From NCBI GenBank assembly GCA_937980625.1, contig CALJPJ010000144.1:1-8263 (forward strand): a stretch of DNA of 8,263 bases, given 5' to 3'. The translations under genes and the position numbers were made by a program. Positions 5,041-8,263 of this stretch are shown here, piece by piece. The DNA is from an uncultured Bdellovibrionales bacterium (GTDB lineage Bacteria > Bdellovibrionota > Bdellovibrionia > Bdellovibrionales > UBA1609). Within the stretch, counting starts at the first letter, position 1, and each line of letters opens with the position of its first letter. The notes under the pieces were generated by a model. It ran no database searches, had not been told where the DNA came from, and saw only the letters and a list, made by a program, of their open reading frames with translations.

Positions 5041-5745
5041 ATGGAGTTCTTTAGTTATATAACTGACGCGAATAATATTATCTTATTTATTCCAGTGTTG
5101 TTTATACTGTTGTTCACTGTCATATTTAAAGGGGTCGAAGCTTCATATTTTTTTGTTAATTTTTCACGAGTAATTTTTAGTTCTCTATTAGCCTTTGAAA
5201 TGTATTATTACTTTGATATGCCCACATTTCCGCCTAAAGATTTTTATTCGGCAGTGACCATAGTTTTTTTTAGTTTGTTTTCATTATTCTTTTTTGGTAA
5301 AAAAACTCGTTTTTTTATACAATTAGCTGCATTTAACTTTTTGATCTTTTTTGTTTTTAAAAATAAATTATCAGATAATTTAGTTGCAATAGTATCAATT
5401 TCGGCTGTGTTGAACTTATTATTTACACTATTGTATGGTCTATCAATAGGTAAAAAGCCATTGATAATAAAGTTTTTACATTCACTGGTGCTATTGAGTT
5501 TAGTTTTTTGGGCTTTTAAGTTAAATCAAACAAATGCATTTTATGTTGCTGTTTTATGTGCCTCTTCAGTTACAGTGGTTTCCATTTTAAAAATAGTATT
5601 TTTAGGTAACATAATTCCAAATTTTTCTAGGCAAATAATAGATGTGGGTATCCCATTGATAATACTTTGGCTTTTAATTGATGCTTCTGGGCTTTTATTT
5701 GATTACCTCTCTCCATATATGAGTGTTGAAAGCTTTATGAATTGA
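5041..5745 (+). CDS. Polytopic membrane protein of unknown function
   Basis: A 234-residue integral membrane protein. Hydrophobic segments lie at about 12-29, 36-57, 67-85, 91-106, 112-136, 141-160, 166-189 and 201-219, so seven or eight transmembrane helices with very short loops. Basic residues fall at K30, K87-R90, K107-K109, K138-K144 and R197, which helps define cytoplasmic loops. I do not recognise a family and see no catalytic or binding motif. The ATG at 5041 is fixed from upstream by an in-frame stop codon three bases earlier (5035-5037). No ribosome binding site precedes it, while a promoter-like pair ends at 5035. Codon use is AT-rich like its neighbours. It stands alone, divergent from the six-cysteine gene across 239 bp. 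Confidence 0.85.
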   Translation: MEFFSYITDANNIILFIPVLFILLFTVIFKGVEASYFFVNFSRVIFSSLLAFEMYYYFDMPTFPPKDFYSAVTIVFFSLFSLFFFGKKTRFFIQLAAFNFLIFFVFKNKLSDNLVAIVSISAVLNLLFTLLYGLSIGKKPLIIKFLHSLVLLSLVFWAFKLNQTNAFYVAVLCASSVTVVSILKIVFLGNIIPNFSRQIIDVGIPLIILWLLIDASGLLFDYLSPYMSVESFMN

Positions 5746-5817
5746 AATATAAAATAATAAAGTGTCTAACTTATTCCCTTAAATAAATAAGATTTTACTG
5801 AAGTAATATTCTCCTTG

Positions 5818-5849
5818 GGCCCTCTTTATAATCCTTTATAAAGAGAGCC
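5818..5849. other. Long hairpin, possible terminator
   Basis: GGCCCTCTTTATAA (5818-5831) pairs with TTATAAAGAGAGCC (5836-5849) around the loop TCCT: 13 pairs and one C-A mismatch over 14 positions. It lies 72 bases after the membrane-protein stop codon. In neither direction does a U-run follow (plus side: AAAAACTGTTTT; minus side: CAAGGAG), so it is not a canonical intrinsic terminator. It could still end transcription with help, stabilise a 3' end or be part of a small RNA. Confidence 0.5.
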
Positions 5850-6158
5850 AAAAACTGTTTTAACTATCAGGGTAGGTGTAATTAAAATAGCAAATAAAAC
5901 GTGTTGTTTTGTCAGTATAAAGTAATGATATAGCTAATTTTATAAATACAAGGCTTTATGATATTTTGGTTGAAGTAAACAGAGCCTTTTTAGTTTAAAA
6001 AATAAGCAAAACTGCATGGGTTTATAAGATAAGTAAGTCAGATCCAAAAAAGAAACAATTGAGCTTAACGCGTCACATTTTTTAAAGCTGTTGGGGCATT
6101 TATAGGGTAAGAATTGCCCATTCCGATAAAGTAGTTTCAAATAAACACTTAGTAGCTA

Positions 6159-6172
6159 ATTAAGTACTTAAT
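6159..6172. promoter_or_regulatory. 14-bp perfect palindrome upstream of the reductase operon
   Basis: ATTAAGTACTTAAT is perfectly self-complementary and is flanked by GCT on the left (after one extra A) and AGC on the right. It lies 65 bases before the reductase ATG, a typical place for an operator bound by a dimeric repressor. A second inverted repeat, AAATTTA (6186-6192) facing TAAATTT (6201-6207), lies closer to the gene. Both are AT-rich, so chance occurrence is possible, and no clear -35/-10 pair could be fixed nearby. Confidence 0.3.
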
Positions 6173-6237
6173 AGCTTTAGTAATTAAATTTATATTATTG
6201 TAAATTTAGAAAGTATTTAAATTAAAGTGGAGTAATT

Positions 6238-7056
6238 ATGAATTATCCTGATTTTATATATGGTACAGCTTGGAAAGAAGATAAAACGGCAGACCTAGTT
6301 GAGGGGGCTATTAATTCAGGCTTTATAGCTATAGATACTGCAAATCAAAAGAAACACTATCGTGAAGATTATATGGGAGAGCGATTAAGCCAATTATTTC
6401 AAAAAGGGCTTGATCGAAAGAGTTTATTTATACAGTCCAAATTTACATATCAGCGAGGGCAAGATCATAGGTTACCTTATAACGAAAACGATAACTATGC
6501 AGATCAAGTGAACTCATCATTTCATAATAGTTTGCAAAACCTAAATACTAATTACTTAGACTCTTATTTGTTGCATGGTCCAATGTACTCTAATCGTGTC
6601 GGAAGTGAAGACTTTGAAGTGTGGAAAGCCATGGAAGGACTTTATAGATCTAAAAAAATAAGGGCTATTGGGCTAAGTAATGTAAGTATTAATCATTTAC
6701 AAGAAATTTATGAAAAGGCTGAGGTAAAGCCAGCTTTTGTCCAAAATAGATGTTTTGCAAGTATGGTTTGGGACAAAGAAATTTTAGATTTTTGTCAAAA
6801 CAATAATATAAAATATCAAGGGTTTTCTTTATTAACTGCAAATGTAAATGTTTGGGAATCGCGTGAGTTGGTCGAAATAGCAAACAAGTATGACGTTGAC
6901 CCAGCTCAAGTGATATTTAAGTTTGCTCAACAAATTGGAATTATTCCTATTACAGGTACAACAAACTTAGCCAGAATGAAAAGTAATATATTAAGTATGA
7001 ATAAGTTTGAGTTAAACAATGATGAAGTTAATTTAATTAGAAGCTATTCAGTATAA
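6238..7056 (+). CDS. Aldo/keto reductase
   Basis: An NAD(P)H-dependent oxidoreductase of the aldo/keto reductase superfamily, reducing aldehydes or ketones in the cytoplasm; the natural substrate is not evident. The 272 residues fit a short (beta/alpha)8 barrel member. The catalytic tetrad is identifiable: Asp33 in AIDTANQKKHY, Tyr41 at the end of the same segment, Lys68 in IQSKFT and His113 in LLHGP. Cofactor-side landmarks are GLSN (145-148), VQNR (168-171) and PITGTTN (237-243). The DTANQxKHY form, with seven residues between Asp and Tyr where the usual spacing is four, marks a particular subfamily that I recall from bacteria and plants. GGAG (6229-6232) lies five bases before the ATG. The stop codon is seven bases from the start of the helicase gene, so the two are very probably one operon. 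Confidence 0.93.
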   Translation: MNYPDFIYGTAWKEDKTADLVEGAINSGFIAIDTANQKKHYREDYMGERLSQLFQKGLDRKSLFIQSKFTYQRGQDHRLPYNENDNYADQVNSSFHNSLQNLNTNYLDSYLLHGPMYSNRVGSEDFEVWKAMEGLYRSKKIRAIGLSNVSINHLQEIYEKAEVKPAFVQNRCFASMVWDKEILDFCQNNNIKYQGFSLLTANVNVWESRELVEIANKYDVDPAQVIFKFAQQIGIIPITGTTNLARMKSNILSMNKFELNNDEVNLIRSYSV

Positions 7057-7059
7057 GGA
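7055..7059 (+). promoter_or_regulatory. Helicase ribosome binding site overlapping the reductase stop
   Basis: AAGGA shares its first two bases with the TAA stop of the reductase gene (7054-7056) and precedes the helicase ATG at 7064 by four bases. This arrangement supports translational coupling and fixes the helicase start. Confidence 0.75.
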
Positions 7060-7063
7060 ACAA

Positions 7064-8263
7064 ATGAGTAAATGGTTAAAGGGGCTTAACCCCGAGCAAG
7101 AGGAGGCTGTATTACATAATTACGGCCCGCAATTAATATTAGCTGGAGCAGGTACCGGTAAAACTACTGTATTGGTCACTCGCACAGGGCGGTTAATAGA
7201 TGAAAAAATTGTTAGGCCTGATCAAGTGTTAGTTTTAACATTTACGAATAAAGCTGCTAGTGAGTTAAAAGAGAGAGTTGCAAATAAAATTGGTAAATCG
7301 TCTAAAAAAATTTGGGCAGGTACATTTCACTCATTTGGTGTTTCAGTTCTAAAAAAACATTATGATGTTGTTGGTTTACCAAAAAACTTTGGCATTATTG
7401 ACTCAGGTGATACCAAGGCTATTTTAAAGTCATTTTTAAAAAAGATTAATCATTATGATAAAGACTCAGTTAATTTAGATAAAATTATTTCGTTAATGTC
7501 TGAATGGAGAAGTCGCGGGCAAACTAAGATTAAAAATTCTGATCCTGATGATGCAGATTTAGATTTAGTGCAAATTTTATTACCAAAGTATTTAAATAAA
7601 CTTAAATTACTTGGTGTTGTTGATTTTGAAGGCTTGTTATTATTACCTATAAAAATATTTGAAAGTGATAGTTCTGTATTGCAAGCTTATCAAAATCATT
7701 TTTTACAAGTAATGGTTGATGAGTTCCAGGATACTAATAGTACGCAAATGAAATTAATTAACTTATTGGTGAGTGGTCATAAAAATATTACTGTTGTTGG
7801 AGATGATGACCAATCTATTTATGGCTGGAGGGGAGCCGTTATTAGTCATATTTTGAATTTTCCTAAAAAATTTAGTCCTTGCCATGTTGTTCGGCTGCAA
7901 AGAAATTATCGCTCCACATCTTCAATATTGAATATAGCAAATAGTGTCATTCAAAAAAATACTGATCGTCATGATAAAGTTTTAGTTGCTGAAGGGTATT
8001 CAGACTCTGGTGAAATTCCCGAGCTATTTACTTACTCTAACGAAGAGGAAGAATCTACTGAGGTGACAAATCAGATTAATCATTTTTTAAGAAAGGGATT
8101 TAAGTTAGAAGATATTGCTATTTTGTATAGGTCTAATAGCCAAGGTGGTTTAATTGAAGGGGATCTTAGACGCTCAAATATTGATTATAAAATTACCGGT
8201 GGTACTGCATTTTTTGATCGCAGTGAAGTTAAAGATGTTTTGGCATATATTCAATGTGCATTC
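7064..8263 (+). CDS. Rep/UvrD-type DNA helicase (3' end beyond window)
   Basis: An ATP-driven 3'-5' DNA helicase of superfamily 1A, acting in replication restart or repair. The visible 400 residues hold the Q motif (LNPEQEEAV, 8-16), Walker A GAGTGKTT (28-35), motif Ia TFTNKAAS (59-66), Ib TFHSF (87-91), motif II VDEFQDT (218-224), motif III GDDDQSIYGWRGA (246-258), motif IV LQRNYRS (278-284) and AILYRSN (352-358). Motifs V and VI lie beyond the edge; the family is usually 650-750 residues. Segments such as VVDFEGLLLLP and YKITGGTAFFDRSEVKDVLAYI align better from memory with E. coli Rep than with UvrD, but Rep, PcrA and UvrD cannot be separated safely on half a protein. The frame is open to the right edge without interruption. 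AAGGA (7055-7059) overlaps the reductase stop codon and sits four bases before the ATG, indicating coupled translation. Confidence 0.95.
   Translation, partial: MSKWLKGLNPEQEEAVLHNYGPQLILAGAGTGKTTVLVTRTGRLIDEKIVRPDQVLVLTFTNKAASELKERVANKIGKSSKKIWAGTFHSFGVSVLKKHYDVVGLPKNFGIIDSGDTKAILKSFLKKINHYDKDSVNLDKIISLMSEWRSRGQTKIKNSDPDDADLDLVQILLPKYLNKLKLLGVVDFEGLLLLPIKIFESDSSVLQAYQNHFLQVMVDEFQDTNSTQMKLINLLVSGHKNITVVGDDDQSIYGWRGAVISHILNFPKKFSPCHVVRLQRNYRSTSSILNIANSVIQKNTDRHDKVLVAEGYSDSGEIPELFTYSNEEEESTEVTNQINHFLRKGFKLEDIAILYRSNSQGGLIEGDLRRSNIDYKITGGTAFFDRSEVKDVLAYIQCAF

Larger units (their letters stand above)
5746..6237. other. Gene-poor intergenic region with several inverted repeats
   Basis: About 490 bases without a convincing gene. 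Plus-strand frames are closed by frequent stops. The only longer minus-strand frame (5940-6140) starts with TTG, lacks a ribosome binding site and has no protein-like pattern. Visible structures are the long hairpin at 5818-5849, a loose terminator-like arrangement at 5950-5991 (AAGGCT facing AGCCTT across a long loop, then a T-run), GGGCA facing TGCCC around 6100, a 14-bp palindrome at 6159-6172 and a 7-bp inverted repeat at 6186-6207. No tRNA, rRNA or insertion-sequence end is recognised. It could hold a small RNA, the remains of a lost gene, or only promoter DNA for the downstream operon. Confidence 0.55.

Noticed and set aside
5950..5991. Possible plus-strand terminator: AAGGCT and AGCCTT followed by a T-run
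   Set aside because: Only six base pairs with a loop of nearly 30 bases and no gene directly upstream; too weak to call.
5940..6140. Minus-strand open frame of 66 codons in the gene-poor region
   Set aside because: TTG start, no Shine-Dalgarno sequence, no recognisable domain and an irregular composition. I could not support it as a gene, though a decayed gene is not excluded.
6689..6883. Minus-strand open frame of 64 codons within the aldo/keto reductase
   Set aside because: Antisense to a well-supported gene, with no start signal or protein-like pattern.
1..8263. CRISPR array, mobile element, toxin-antitoxin pair, defence island or phage genes
   Set aside because: No spaced direct repeats, transposase or integrase motifs, terminal inverted repeats or typical defence domains were found. 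The Rep/UvrD-type helicase has housekeeping motifs and no defence partner in view.

Overview
The window is AT-rich (roughly one third G+C by eye) and carries ordinary chromosomal genes of a motile Gram-negative bacterium. The closest impression from memory is a member of the Bdellovibrionota: the 277-residue flagellin has the size and terminal sequences of Bdellovibrio-type FliC, it has its own sigma-28 promoter, and the neighbours include exported hydrolases. This placement is an inference, because no marker gene here settles it.

Layout. On the minus strand at the left edge is the start of a very lysine-rich protein (1-46). Upstream of it is a possible promoter with nine C residues in its spacer. 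Next comes a single-gene flagellin unit on the minus strand: sigma-28-type promoter (1088-1114), leader, fliC (189-1022) and rho-independent terminator (136-166). On the plus strand follow an Sfp-type phosphopantetheinyl transferase (1352-2086) and a small exported protein (2130-2558). The tail of the latter overlaps a convergent membrane-anchored alpha/beta hydrolase (2551-3495, minus). That hydrolase is divergent, with only 29 bp between starts, from an exported endonuclease/exonuclease/phosphatase-fold enzyme (3525-4568). A six-cysteine small protein (4580-4801, minus) converges on the nuclease gene, and a polytopic membrane protein (5041-5745) follows; its promoter position suggests a nearly leaderless mRNA. 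A gene-poor stretch of about 490 bp (5746-6237) holds a long hairpin and several smaller inverted repeats. The window closes with a probable two-gene operon on the plus strand: an aldo/keto reductase (6238-7056) and the first 400 residues of a Rep/UvrD-type helicase (7064 to the right edge).

How the genes work together. Apart from the reductase-helicase pair, strands alternate gene by gene and no pathway is shared. Flagellin serves motility. The transferase would activate carrier proteins encoded elsewhere. The two hydrolases and the small exported protein act at or outside the inner membrane. The helicase is housekeeping. I see no CRISPR array, transposase, toxin-antitoxin pair, tRNA or rRNA, and no convincing new multi-gene system. 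The most notable signals are regulatory: the C9 tract between a candidate -35 and -10, the repeated GTCT motif around the flagellin promoter, and the candidate leaderless start at 5041.
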